Of a stretch of 64,000 bases of DNA, positions 28,401 through 35,931 are shown piece after piece. How positions within the stretch are numbered: the first letter of the stretch is position 1; each line of letters opens with the position of its first letter. A program made the translations under genes and the position numbers. A model generated the notes under the pieces. That model searched no databases. It was given only the letters and a program-made list of their open reading frames with translations, and had not been told where the DNA came from. The DNA comes from Bacteroides timonensis (GTDB lineage Bacteria; Bacteroidota; Bacteroidia; Bacteroidales; Bacteroidaceae). The stretch lies in the NCBI RefSeq assembly GCF_000513195.1, contig NZ_CBVI010000057.1, positions 62,001 through 126,000 on the forward strand, in the 5' to 3' direction.

Positions 28401-28769
28401 CTTGCTGGTGTGCAGGTCGTGGCCTTGGTCGTCCTTCACTGCGGGAAGCACGATACCTTCGAACTTCCAGTTCAGCAGGTCTTTGGATGAATAGCAACTC
28501 ACGCCGGTTACATCCGTGCGGTAACACTCCCATGTGGCCCATTCGGGCAGGATGGTTTTACCTTTTTTGTACTCACCGTACCAGTAGTACGTTCCTTCAT
28601 GGTAGAGGATACCGCCGCCATGTGCATTGATGGGGTTACCGTCGGTGTCGTTCCATACTTCACCCGGTACGATGGCATTGTTGGTGGTTACTTGTTTTTG
28701 GGCTTGCGCTGTAGCGGCTCCAAACAAACAGGCAACAACTAATGTCATACTCCAGAAAATGTTTCTCAT
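25449..28769 (-). CDS. GH43-GH35 fusion with C-terminal carbohydrate-binding region
   Basis: A 1,106-residue secreted fusion. After a signal peptide, residues ~25-345 are a GH43 propeller of subfamily 24/34 type (GNPINAHGGGILYHEGTYYW, ESREAPAVFKRNGKYYMLSS). Residues ~350-680 are a GH35 beta-galactosidase barrel with acid/base Glu in MVQVENEYGSYGED and nucleophile Glu in PLMCSEFWSGWFDKWG. Then follow GH35 beta domains (GKGLVYVNGYALGRIWEIGP) and an F5/8-type discoidin-like tail (YWSTEKGSPYPHTIVIDLG). The combination suggests sequential removal of galactose from branched galactan. The gene converges on the PUL operon; a TATCTTTG box at 28813-28820 gives it its own promoter. The GH43 half lacks the usual SDP base motif. 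Confidence 0.93.
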   Translation of the reverse strand: MRNIFWSMTLVVACLFGAATAQAQKQVTTNNAIVPGEVWNDTDGNPINAHGGGILYHEGTYYWYGEYKKGKTILPEWATWECYRTDVTGVSCYSSKDLLNWKFEGIVLPAVKDDQGHDLHTSKVLERPKVIYNPKTKKFVMWAHVESADYSKACAGVAISDSPTGEFTYLGSFRPNGAMSRDQTVFVDDDGRAYHFYSSENNATLYISELTDDYQRPSGRYTRNFVKESREAPAVFKRNGKYYMLSSGCTGWDPNQAELAVADSIMGEWKTIGNPCTGTDADKTFYAQSTYVQKVMDKKDMYIAMFDRWNKKDLENSRYVWLPFSFEGDKITIPWRDKWNFDSFADQGRFEAGKGTFLLNGKPFVVKAAELHYPRIPKPYWDQRIKLCKALGMNTVCLYVFWNSHEPQPGVYDFTEQNDLAEFCRLCQQNDMYVILRPGPYVCAEWEMGGLPWWLLKKKDVRLRESDPYFIERVALFEEAVAKQVKDLTIANGGPIIMVQVENEYGSYGEDKGYVSQIRDIVRANFGNDIALFQCDWASNFTLNGLDDLIWTMNFGTGANVDQQFAKLKQLRPNSPLMCSEFWSGWFDKWGANHETRPAADMIKGIDDMLSRGISFSLYMTHGGTNWGHWAGANSPGFAPDVTSYDYDAPISESGQTTPKYWALREAMAKYMDGEKQAKVPALIKPISIPAFRFTEMAPLFENLPTAKKDENIRTMEEYNQGFGSILYRTTLPELKSPATLTVNDAHDYAQVFLDGKYIGKLDRRNGEKQLVLPACVKGSRLDILVEAMGRINFGRAIKDFKGITKNVELSMDINGYPFVCNLKNWEVFNIEDTYEFYQGMKFQPIESLTDRLGQRIPGVYRAKFQVKKPSDTFLNFETWGKGLVYVNGYALGRIWEIGPQQTLYVPGCWLKKGENEIVVFDIVGPKEAKSEGLSEPLLDQLLVQKPLTHRNEGENLNLSGEKPIFTGSFKPGNGWQEVKFNKPVTGRYVCIEALNSQDGKDLACIAEMYFLDKDGSRLSREPWTVKYSDSEDVAHVNRSADKTFDLQESTYWSTEKGSPYPHTIVIDLGASHALTGFQCLPRMESEVPGGIKDFKIYVKGENFKY

Positions 28770-28812
28770 GATTTGAATGGTTTATTGTTAGTTTACGAAT
28801 TAATTTCTGTTG

Positions 28813-28820
28813 CAAAGATA
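28813..28820 (-). promoter_or_regulatory. -7 box of the GH43-GH35 gene
   Basis: TATCTTTG on the minus strand, 44 bases before the start codon, matches the Bacteroidetes -7 consensus TAnnTTTG. No TTTG is found at the usual -33 distance; the nearest is 26 bases upstream. Confidence 0.5.
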
Positions 28821-28901
28821 AGAACGACTTATCATTTAATGTTCCACAAATAATTCAATATAGGTAGACAGATGTTTCAATTTAATACGATTTATAATTT
28901 A

Positions 28902-28909
28902 TATCTTTG
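28902..28909 (+). promoter_or_regulatory. -7 box of the YhcH-like gene
   Basis: TATCTTTG lies 33 bases before the start codon of the YhcH-like gene. It is divergent from the box at 28813-28820, so the 173-base gap drives both genes. Confidence 0.55.
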
Positions 28910-28942
28910 TAGTCAGTAAACGAAATTATAGAAAACATTAAC

Positions 28943-29560
28943 ATGAAACACTTACAATGGTTATTGGCAACTGCTTGTATGCTTGCGGTTTGTCTGTCTG
29001 TCTCTGCTCAAAGTGGCAAGAAAGTAAAAAGTATCTCGCCTGAAAAATGGGTAAAATCGAAAGTCTGGAGTGAAGGTTTGAAGGCGAAGCCCCATTCTTC
29101 TACGAATTTAGCGGAATTCAAAGCGCAGTACGAAGCGAATCCGGAACAATGGAAGGCGGCTTTTCGCTGGTTGGCGTCGCACGACCTGACTACTATCGAG
29201 AAGGGAAAACATCCGATAGAAGGAACGTCACTTGTGGTTTCTGTTGAAGATAGTAAGAATGAACCGTTAGAGAAGCGGACATCCGAATCACACCGGAAAC
29301 ATATAGATTTGCAATATGTGGTGAAAGGAACGGAACGTTTTGCATTGCTGGATCATGAGTCTTCAAAGGCTAATTGCGAATATAGCGAGAAGAAAGATGT
29401 TATTCACTATGATTTTGATCCGGAAAAAACTACCTTTATCGACTCTGTTCCCGGTGAGTTTTTCTTGTTCTTCCCGTCCGACTGGCATATTGCAAAGATA
29501 GCTACGGATAAGGAAGATCAGGATATAAGGGTGATCGTGATTAAGTTGGATTATATGTGA
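28943..29560 (+). CDS. YhcH/YjgK/YiaL (EbgC-like) family protein, secreted
   Basis: A 205-residue protein with a signal peptide (TACMLAVCLSVSA) and the cupin-like fold of the YhcH/YjgK/YiaL family (EGTSLVVSVEDSKNEPLEKR; SHRKHIDLQYVVKG; PGEFFLFFPSDWHIAKIA). The conserved His/Glu positions that bind a metal in the family appear as SHRKHIDLQ and DWHIAK. Family members are linked to sugar or sugar-acid metabolism and to the Ebg beta-galactosidase as an auxiliary subunit; the biochemical role is not settled. It stands divergent from the GH43-GH35 gene, which supports a link to galactoside or uronic-acid handling. Export to the periplasm is notable, since E. coli relatives are cytoplasmic. Confidence 0.85.
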   Translation: MKHLQWLLATACMLAVCLSVSAQSGKKVKSISPEKWVKSKVWSEGLKAKPHSSTNLAEFKAQYEANPEQWKAAFRWLASHDLTTIEKGKHPIEGTSLVVSVEDSKNEPLEKRTSESHRKHIDLQYVVKGTERFALLDHESSKANCEYSEKKDVIHYDFDPEKTTFIDSVPGEFFLFFPSDWHIAKIATDKEDQDIRVIVIKLDYM

Positions 29561-29710
29561 TACACGCGCGTACCTATATTATAATAATGGCCTCATCTTA
29601 TGAAATAAGTCTATTGATAAAAGTAAAGGTGTAGTCGTAAGATTGCGCCCTTTCTTGTGATTAGGAGGAGAGATACTTTAGCTTTGTCAGGCTCTTGTTT
29701 GTTTCATTTT

Positions 29711-29783
29711 GTTTCTTCCCACTGAAACAAAAGTTTCTTGCCTGAGAAACAAGAGTGCCTTAACTGAGAAACAAAAGTGCCTT
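29711..29783. repeat. 22-bp-period repeat array A
   Basis: Three to four degenerate units spaced exactly 22 bases. The word GAAACAA starts at 29724 and 29746 and GAAAC at 29768; GTTTC starts at 29711 and 29733. The first two units hold the dyad TTTC-N8-GAAAC. The array lies in the 256-base gap between two convergent genes. There is no open frame through it and no spacer pattern. Confidence 0.8.
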
Positions 29784-29816
29784 GCCTATGCCTTTCGGGA
29801 TGAGTAGGCACCGGGT

Positions 29817-30617
29817 TTATTTATTCCTTCGAAATGCCGCCGCTTTATCAACCAGAAAGTGGAAGAACCTGGCAGATATACTATCGCCTGCTACTGTTAA
29901 TGCTTCCGGGTGGAACTGTACTCCCCAAATGGGCTTTCCATTGATATTTTCAATGGCTTCAGGAATACTATCCGTGGCCCATGCCGTGATGCGGAAACCG
30001 GGTGCTGCCAGCTTCACCGCCTGGTGATGATGCGTATTTGTGAAAAGCTCCGTTTGCCCCGTAATCTGAGCTATCGTGGAGCCTTGCAGGAGATGAACCG
30101 TATGCGTGGGCACGCTGCTCGGTTCTTTTTGATTATGTCGTACGGTAGTGTCCGGGTATTGTGCCGGTATGTCCTGATAGAGTGTCCCGCCGAACGCTAC
30201 ATTTATCAATTGCTCACCCCTACAGATGCCTAACATCGGTACATTGCGCTGTGCTGCAAGACGAATCAGGGCGATGTCGTAAACATCGCGTAGCGAATCA
30301 ACCTCCCCCAGTTGCTCGATAGGTTCTTCATTATAATAAGAAGGGTGAATGTCAGCCCCTCCTATTAATATAATTGCATCCAGCCGGCTGACGATATCCG
30401 CCAACACCGTACTGTCCGTTGTGATAGGGATGAGCATCGGGGTACCTCCGGCTTGTATCACAGATTCTGTGTAAGTCATTCGGGCAGTCGAATAATCATT
30501 GGGGTGGGAGCAGGATATGCCGATCAATGGCCGTTGCCTGTGCGAGGCACCATTGGATTGGCATCCGCTGAACAATAGAAGAATCAACAGCGTGGTGACG
30601 GATAGCAGTGCTTTCAT
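29817..30617 (-). CDS. Gamma-glutamyl-GABA hydrolase-type (peptidase C26) lipoprotein
   Basis: A 266-residue class I glutamine-amidotransferase-fold hydrolase of family C26 (PuuD-like). The catalytic triad is visible: Cys in LGICRGEQLINVAFGG, and His and Glu in WGVQFHPEAL. The substrate-pocket motif GGADIHPSYY is also present. Unlike E. coli PuuD it carries a lipoprotein signal (LLILLLFSGCQSNG) and so is anchored in the envelope. Such enzymes split gamma-glutamyl bonds; the natural substrate here is unknown. It converges on the YhcH-like gene across array A and is divergent from the EF-G2 gene. Confidence 0.88.
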   Translation of the reverse strand: MKALLSVTTLLILLLFSGCQSNGASHRQRPLIGISCSHPNDYSTARMTYTESVIQAGGTPMLIPITTDSTVLADIVSRLDAIILIGGADIHPSYYNEEPIEQLGEVDSLRDVYDIALIRLAAQRNVPMLGICRGEQLINVAFGGTLYQDIPAQYPDTTVRHNQKEPSSVPTHTVHLLQGSTIAQITGQTELFTNTHHHQAVKLAAPGFRITAWATDSIPEAIENINGKPIWGVQFHPEALTVAGDSISARFFHFLVDKAAAFRRNK

Positions 30618-30811
30618 TGTAAGTTTAAAGATTAGTGATTTACGCTGTAAAGTTAAGAAAATCTTTCTGTTAGTCGTGATGTGTTACATAACATAGTTTA
30701 GTAACACTATCGATTTATTGCTTTTCTTTTGATAAATTCATAATTTGCGCCTCACAAAAATTAAGGGTATGCGAAGGCATACTGAGTTATTCATTTTAAA
30801 TCTTATATATC
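30618..30811 (+). promoter_or_regulatory. Divergent gap and probable long 5' leader of the EF-G2 gene
   Basis: 194 bases without a gene separate the C26 lipoprotein from EF-G2. A TTTG follows ATAA at 30749-30755 (imperfect -7 box). A long untranslated leader that matters for expression under carbon limitation has been reported for the homologous gene in B. thetaiotaomicron; this gap is long enough to hold one, but no specific element is recognised here. Confidence 0.35.
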
Positions 30812-32968
30812 ATGAAAGTATATCAGACGAATGAAATTAAGAACATTGCCCTGCTTGGCAATGATGGCTCGGGTAAAACCACTCTCACAGAAGCGCTGCT
30901 CTTTGAGAGTGGTATTATAAAACGTCGCGGCAGAATTACTGCCAAGAATACAGTCAGCGATTACTTCCCGGTGGAGCAAGAATATGGCTATTCTGTGTTT
31001 TCCACCGTTTTCCATGTGGAGTGGAACGGTAAAAAACTTAATATTATAGACTGTCCGGGAAGTGATGACTTTGTTGGAGCTGCCATGACAGCACTCAATG
31101 TTACCGATACTGCAATATTACTTCTGAATGGCCAATATGGTCCTGAAGTGGGTACCCAAAATCATTTCCGATATACAGAAAAGTTAGGCAAACCGGTGAT
31201 TTTCCTGGTGAACCAGCTTGACCATGAGAAGTGTGATTATGATATGGTACTGGAGCAGTTGAGGTCTGCTTATGGTTCGAAGGTAGTTCCCGTGCAATAT
31301 CCGTTGGCTACCGGACCGAACTTTAATTCGTTGATTGATGTACTTTTGATGAAAAAATATTCGTGGGGCCCCGAAGGTGGTGCACCCACCATTGAAGATG
31401 TTCCTGCAGAGGAATTGGAAAAAGCAACCGAACTGCATAAAGCATTGGTAGAAGCTGCTGCTGAACACGATGAAAGCCTGATGGAGAAATTCTTTGAACA
31501 GTATTCACTGACAGAAGACGAAATGCGCGAGGGTATCCGTAAAGGTTTGGCTTCACGTGGCATGTTCCCCGTATTCTGTGTTTGTGCAGGTAAAGATATG
31601 GGTGTGCGTCGTTTGATGGAATTCCTGGGTAATGTGGTTCCGTTTGTAAACGAGATGCCGCCCGTACACAATACCCGTGGCGAGGTTGTGGAACCGGATC
31701 CGAATGGACCTACTTCTCTCTATTTCTTCAAGACCGCTGTTGAACCTCATATCGGTGACGTTCAATACTTCAAGGTTATGAGCGGTAAAGTGCACGAAGG
31801 TGAAGATTTTACGAATGCCGACCGTGGTTCGAAAGAGCGTATCGCTCAGATTTATGCCTGTGCAGGTGCCAACCGTATTAAGGTGGAAGAAATGGTGGCC
31901 GGTGATATCGGTTGTACTGTGAAATTAAAAGATGTGCATACAGGTAATACTCTGAATGGTAAGGGTACTGAAAACCGTTTCAACTTTGTCAAATATCCCA
32001 ATTCAAAATATTCCCGTGCTATCAAACCCGTGAATGAGGCCGATACGGAAAAGATGATGGCCATATTGAACCGTATGCGCGAGGAAGATCCGACTTGGGT
32101 GATAGAGCAGTCCAAGGAATTGCGCCAGACTATTGTTCACGGACAGGGTGAATTCCACTTGCGTACGTTGAAATGGCGTTTGGAGAATAATGAAAAGTTG
32201 CAAATCAAATATGAGGAACCGAGAATTCCGTATCGTGAAACCATTACAAAGGCGGCTCGTGCAGACTATCGCCATAAGAAACAATCGGGTGGTGCAGGCC
32301 AGTTTGGTGAGGTGCATCTGATTGTAGAACCTTATTACGAAGGTATGCCGCTGCCTGATACTTATAAGTTTGGTGCGCAGGAGTTTAAGATGAACGTGAA
32401 AGGTACCGAAGAAATCCCATTGGAATGGGGCGGTAAATTGGTATTTATTAATAGTATCGTAGGTGGTTCTATTGACGCGCGTTTCATGCCGGCTATCCTG
32501 AAAGGTATCATGTCTCGTATGGAACAAGGTCCGTTGACCGGTTCGTACGCTCGTGATGTACGTGTTATCGTGTATGATGGTAAGATGCACCCGGTAGACT
32601 CCAATGAAATTTCCTTCATGTTGGCCGGCCGTAATGCATTTAGTGAAGCATTCAAGAATGCAGGACCGAAGATCCTTGAACCTATTTATGATGTGGAAGT
32701 ATTTGTTCCGTCGGATAGAATGGGTGATGTGATGGGTGACTTGCAGGGACGCCGTGCCATGATTATGGGTATGAGTAGTGAAGCCGGTTATGAAAAGCTG
32801 AGTGCTAAAGTACCTTTGAAGGAAATGGCATCTTACTCCACAGCCTTGAGTTCTTTGACAGGAGGACGTGCTTCGTTTATCATGAAATTTGCCAGCTATG
32901 AACTTGTTCCAAGTGATGTACAAGATAAGTTGGTTAAGGAGTTCGAAGCTAAGCAAGCTGAAGAATAA
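30812..32968 (+). CDS. fusA2: Elongation factor G paralog, EF-G2 type (non-canonical GTPase)
   Basis: A 718-residue translocase with the five EF-G domains. It is clearly not the canonical EF-G. The P-loop is present (GNDGSGKTTLTE, residues 16-27). However, switch I has EQEYGYSVFST where EF-G has the invariant RGITI, switch II is DCPGSDDF (80-87) instead of DTPGHVDF, so the catalytic His is Ser84, and G4 is NQLD (134-137) instead of NKMD. Domain IV is conserved (KQSGGAGQFGEVHLIVEPYY). Published work on the B. thetaiotaomicron EF-G2 describes a paralog that supports translation without GTP hydrolysis during carbon limitation and is needed for gut colonisation; the replaced residues here fit that class. 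The gene stands alone with its own terminator. Confidence 0.95.
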   Translation: MKVYQTNEIKNIALLGNDGSGKTTLTEALLFESGIIKRRGRITAKNTVSDYFPVEQEYGYSVFSTVFHVEWNGKKLNIIDCPGSDDFVGAAMTALNVTDTAILLLNGQYGPEVGTQNHFRYTEKLGKPVIFLVNQLDHEKCDYDMVLEQLRSAYGSKVVPVQYPLATGPNFNSLIDVLLMKKYSWGPEGGAPTIEDVPAEELEKATELHKALVEAAAEHDESLMEKFFEQYSLTEDEMREGIRKGLASRGMFPVFCVCAGKDMGVRRLMEFLGNVVPFVNEMPPVHNTRGEVVEPDPNGPTSLYFFKTAVEPHIGDVQYFKVMSGKVHEGEDFTNADRGSKERIAQIYACAGANRIKVEEMVAGDIGCTVKLKDVHTGNTLNGKGTENRFNFVKYPNSKYSRAIKPVNEADTEKMMAILNRMREEDPTWVIEQSKELRQTIVHGQGEFHLRTLKWRLENNEKLQIKYEEPRIPYRETITKAARADYRHKKQSGGAGQFGEVHLIVEPYYEGMPLPDTYKFGAQEFKMNVKGTEEIPLEWGGKLVFINSIVGGSIDARFMPAILKGIMSRMEQGPLTGSYARDVRVIVYDGKMHPVDSNEISFMLAGRNAFSEAFKNAGPKILEPIYDVEVFVPSDRMGDVMGDLQGRRAMIMGMSSEAGYEKLSAKVPLKEMASYSTALSSLTGGRASFIMKFASYELVPSDVQDKLVKEFEAKQAEE

Positions 32969-33000
32969 AAGACTTCACTTCGTCTGTTTTTATAATTTGT

Positions 33001-33043
33001 TAAAGCCGTTACTCCCTCAGAACGAGGGGTAATGGCTTTTTTA
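33001..33043 (+). terminator. Intrinsic terminator of the EF-G2 gene
   Basis: The stem AAAGCC.TTAC.CCCTC pairs with GAGGG.TAA.GGCTTT around AGAAC, followed by a run of T. It starts 33 bases after the stop codon. Confidence 0.85.
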
Positions 33044-33097
33044 TTAACACTGATTAAGAACATGCGTAAATGTGAACGAGAATGATTAATTTTTTAT

Positions 33098-33243
33098 TAA
33101 ATTTGCAAACCAAACACACGCTGATTTGTTATAATGCTCGTAATGCAACTTAAAAAACTCTTTTCGGTTAATTTACGAGAACTTGCGGTTAAATCAGGTT
33201 AATAGGTTAGGAGTGTTAATTAGGGAGTGTTAATTTTGTGACT
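33098..33243 (+). promoter_or_regulatory. rprX promoter and repeat-rich leader
   Basis: A -7 box TAAATTTG lies at 33098-33105. The ~130-base leader after it holds GTTAA words at 33168, 33188, 33198, 33214 and 33229. The last two are part of a GAGTGTTAAT direct repeat 14 bases apart, immediately before the start codon. Confidence 0.45.
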
Positions 33244-34785
33244 ATGAAGAAGTCAACAATATGGATATTAGGTATCGTTATGGGGTTATCTTTCCTCAGC
33301 CTCTTGTATCTGCAAATCAGCTACATAGAGAAGATGGTAAAGATGCGTAACGAGCAATTTGATGAATCTGTGAAGCGTGGACTGATGGCTGCTTCTAAAG
33401 AAGTAGAGTCCGCTGAGGTTGCCCGTTGGTTGCGGGAAGACATCTCTGAGGCAGAAAAGAGAGCGTGGGAATTGACTGAGCAAGGGCAGGCATTGGTGCA
33501 AACACAACGGTTTACGGTGACGTCGCCGGATGGTTCCAAGTATTCGGCCATGGAACTTCAGACGATCACAAATAAGCCGTCAGAGCTGCCGAGAGCGATG
33601 ATTTCGCGTAAGCATGGCGCTAAGACGATTCCTAAAACAGCTCGTACACAAATCGATTTAATGAAAGAACGTTATGTGTACCAGCGTGGTTTGTTGGATG
33701 AAGTTGCCTTGCAGATGTTATATACGGCAAGTAGCAAGCCGATTGAGGAACGCATCAACTTTAAGAATCTGGATCAGTACTTAAAGTCGGGCTTGGTAGA
33801 TAATGGCATTGATCTGGAATATCACTTTAAGGTGATCGACCGGGATGGACGGGAAGTATACCGTTGTTCGGACTATGTCGATGAAGGTAGCGAGTATTCT
33901 TACTCCCAGCCTTTGTTCCTGAATGATCCACCTGCCCGTATGAGTATCGTAAAGATACATTTTCCGGGCAAAAGAGATTATATTTTCGACTCGATCAACT
34001 TTATGATACCGTCGATGATATTCACCTTTGTGTTGCTGATTACGTTTATCTTCACGATTTATATCGTGTTCCGCCAGAAGAAACTGACGGAGATGAAGAA
34101 TGACTTTATCAATAATATGACGCATGAGTTTAAAACGCCGATATCGACCATTTCGCTGGCGGCGCAGATGTTGAAAGACCCTGCAGTGGGTAAGTCGCCT
34201 GCCATGTTCCAGCATATATCGACGGTCATCAATGATGAGACGAAACGGTTGAGGTTCCAGGTGGAGAAGGTGCTCCAGATGTCGATGTTCGACAAGCAAA
34301 AGGCTACTTTGAAAATGAAGGAACTGGATGCCAATGAATTGATTACAGGTGTTATTAATACATTCACCTTAAAGGTGGAGCGTTATAACGGTAATATAGA
34401 GTCGGAACTGAACGCAACAGACCCGAATATCTTTGCAGATGAAATGCATCTTACGAATGTGATTTTCAATCTGATGGATAATGCGGTGAAGTATAAGAGA
34501 CCGGATGCGGATTTGGAATTGAAAGTGAAGACCTGGAATGAACCGGGAAAGCTGATGATTTCTATTCAGGATAACGGTATAGGTATTAAGAAAGAAAATT
34601 TGAAAAAGATATTTGAAAAGTTCTACCGCGTGCATACAGGTAATCTGCACGATGTGAAAGGCTTTGGATTAGGATTGTCTTATGTGAAGAAGATTATTAT
34701 GGACCATAAGGGAACCATCCGGGCAGAGAGTGAACTAAACGTTGGAACTAAATTTATTATTGCATTACCTTTACTTAAAAATTAA
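33244..34785 (+). CDS. rprX: Sensor histidine kinase RprX
   Basis: A 513-residue membrane kinase. It has an N-terminal helix (WILGIVMGLSFLSLLYLQI), a ~230-residue periplasmic sensor region, a second helix (SMIFTFVLLITFIFTIYIVF), a HisKA box with the phospho-acceptor in NNMTHEFKTPISTISLAAQM, and a HATPase with NLMDNAVKYK, ISIQDNGIGIKKE and GFGLGLSYVKKI. It matches the RprX kinase known from Bacteroides fragilis. The ATG at 33244 is used; a GTG two codons earlier is less likely. The response regulator gene follows after four bases, so the two are translationally coupled. The signal sensed is not evident from the sequence. Confidence 0.92.
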   Translation: MKKSTIWILGIVMGLSFLSLLYLQISYIEKMVKMRNEQFDESVKRGLMAASKEVESAEVARWLREDISEAEKRAWELTEQGQALVQTQRFTVTSPDGSKYSAMELQTITNKPSELPRAMISRKHGAKTIPKTARTQIDLMKERYVYQRGLLDEVALQMLYTASSKPIEERINFKNLDQYLKSGLVDNGIDLEYHFKVIDRDGREVYRCSDYVDEGSEYSYSQPLFLNDPPARMSIVKIHFPGKRDYIFDSINFMIPSMIFTFVLLITFIFTIYIVFRQKKLTEMKNDFINNMTHEFKTPISTISLAAQMLKDPAVGKSPAMFQHISTVINDETKRLRFQVEKVLQMSMFDKQKATLKMKELDANELITGVINTFTLKVERYNGNIESELNATDPNIFADEMHLTNVIFNLMDNAVKYKRPDADLELKVKTWNEPGKLMISIQDNGIGIKKENLKKIFEKFYRVHTGNLHDVKGFGLGLSYVKKIIMDHKGTIRAESELNVGTKFIIALPLLKN

Positions 34786-34789
34786 TGAT

Positions 34790-35491
34790 ATGGACGAGAA
34801 ACTGCGTATTTTATTGTGCGAAGATGATGAAAATCTTGGCATGCTTTTAAGAGAATATTTACAGGCAAAAGGTTATTCTGCGGAGTTATATCCCGACGGC
34901 GAAGCTGGATACAAAGCTTTTCTGAAGAATAAATATGACTTGTGTGTGTTTGACGTGATGATGCCGAAGAAAGATGGTTTCACTTTGGCTCAGGAAGTGC
35001 GTGCTGCAAATGCCGAAATTCCCATCATCTTCTTGACCGCAAAGACACTGAAAGAAGATATTCTGGAAGGCTTTAAAATCGGTGCGGATGATTACATCAC
35101 CAAGCCGTTCAGCATGGAAGAGCTGACCTTCAGAATTGAAGCAATCCTGAGACGTGTACGTGGAAAGAAGAACAAAGAGAGTAATATCTACAAGATCGGT
35201 ATGTTTACTTTCGATACACAGAAACAGATTTTGTCAACGCCTGAAAAGCAGACGAAGCTGACTACGAAAGAGTCTGAACTCTTGGGTTTGCTCTGTGCTC
35301 ATGCTAACGAAATCCTACAGCGTGACTTTGCTTTGAAGACCATCTGGATTGATGATAACTACTTCAATGCACGTAGCATGGATGTGTATATCACGAAGCT
35401 GCGTAAGCATCTGAAAGAAGATCCTTCCATTGAAATCATCAACATCCACGGAAAGGGATATAAGTTGATTACACCGGAACCGGAGTCTTGA
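34790..35491 (+). CDS. rprY: Response regulator RprY
   Basis: A 233-residue OmpR/PhoB-type regulator. The receiver has the acidic pocket in LLCEDDENLG, the phospho-Asp in LCVFDVMMPKKDG and the Lys in DDYITKPFSM. The winged-helix effector domain ends in RSMDVYITKLRKHLKEDP and IHGKGYKLI. The start at 34790 gives the standard short lead before the receiver; an upstream in-frame start at 34742 lies inside rprX. It is the partner of the kinase just upstream and is followed by a strong terminator. Confidence 0.94.
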   Translation: MDEKLRILLCEDDENLGMLLREYLQAKGYSAELYPDGEAGYKAFLKNKYDLCVFDVMMPKKDGFTLAQEVRAANAEIPIIFLTAKTLKEDILEGFKIGADDYITKPFSMEELTFRIEAILRRVRGKKNKESNIYKIGMFTFDTQKQILSTPEKQTKLTTKESELLGLLCAHANEILQRDFALKTIWIDDNYFNARSMDVYITKLRKHLKEDPSIEIINIHGKGYKLITPEPES

Positions 35492-35511
35492 TAGACTCCT
35501 TGCTTAAGAAT

Positions 35512-35549
35512 AAAAAAGGCGGTCGCTATCAAAGCAACCGCCTTTTTTT
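35512..35549 (+). terminator. Intrinsic terminator of rprXY
   Basis: GGCGGTCGCT (35518-35527) pairs with AGCAACCGCC (35533-35542), one mismatch, flanked by A6 and T7. It may also serve the small membrane protein gene that converges from the other strand. Confidence 0.9.
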
Positions 35550-35565
35550 ATTCTTTTTCTGACGA

Positions 35566-35742
35566 TTAGTCTGCCAATTTCTTATTGATGATAATGTATG
35601 TAACCAATCCCAATACCAACAGGACAGCTGATGTTCCTAAAATGGTATTGTTGTTTACATTACCGGTAAAGGAACATGCAACCAAGATTACAGCTCCCAC
35701 CAAGACTAATATCAAGCCCAGATTTTTTAATAAACCTTTCAT
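35566..35742 (-). CDS. Small 58-residue membrane protein
   Basis: A short gene with an ATG at 35742 and stop at 35566, found by reading the minus strand directly. The protein begins MKGLLKNLGLILVLVGAVI, continues with LVACSFTGNVNNNTILG, and has a second helix (SAVLLVLGLVTYIIIN) before a charged KKLAD tail. Two membrane helices joined by a polar Asn-rich loop are therefore expected. It resembles short unnamed Bacteroides membrane proteins; the function is unknown. It converges on rprY and shares its terminator region. Its hydrophobic-helix pattern and normal start argue that it is real although very short. Confidence 0.7.
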   Translation of the reverse strand: MKGLLKNLGLILVLVGAVILVACSFTGNVNNNTILGTSAVLLVLGLVTYIIINKKLAD

Positions 35743-35837
35743 GTGTGTGTATTTTAATAGATTATTATATTCTTGTCACAAAGAAAAGCATAATTCTTTA
35801 ACAAGCGAAATTATTTTTGCAAAAAAACCATATTTTA

Positions 35838-35931
35838 ATAAAGAATGAAGAATGATGAATGAAAAATGAGGCTGAATACCACATCTTTTGCCTGAACCTC
35901 CTCATTCCTCATTCTTCATTCTTCATTTATT
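35838..35931. repeat. GAATGA-type inverted repeat
   Basis: The left arm (35838-35871) is built of GAATGA/GAATGAT words. The right arm (35898-35931) is the complementary CATTCTT series, together forming a long imperfect hairpin with a ~26-base loop. It ends exactly at the stop of the MarR gene and probably folds in its 3' end. Confidence 0.75.

Noticed and set aside
32003..32956. 317-codon frame antisense to the EF-G2 gene
   Set aside because: Low-complexity shadow composition (many His, Thr, Phe) opposite a strongly conserved gene.
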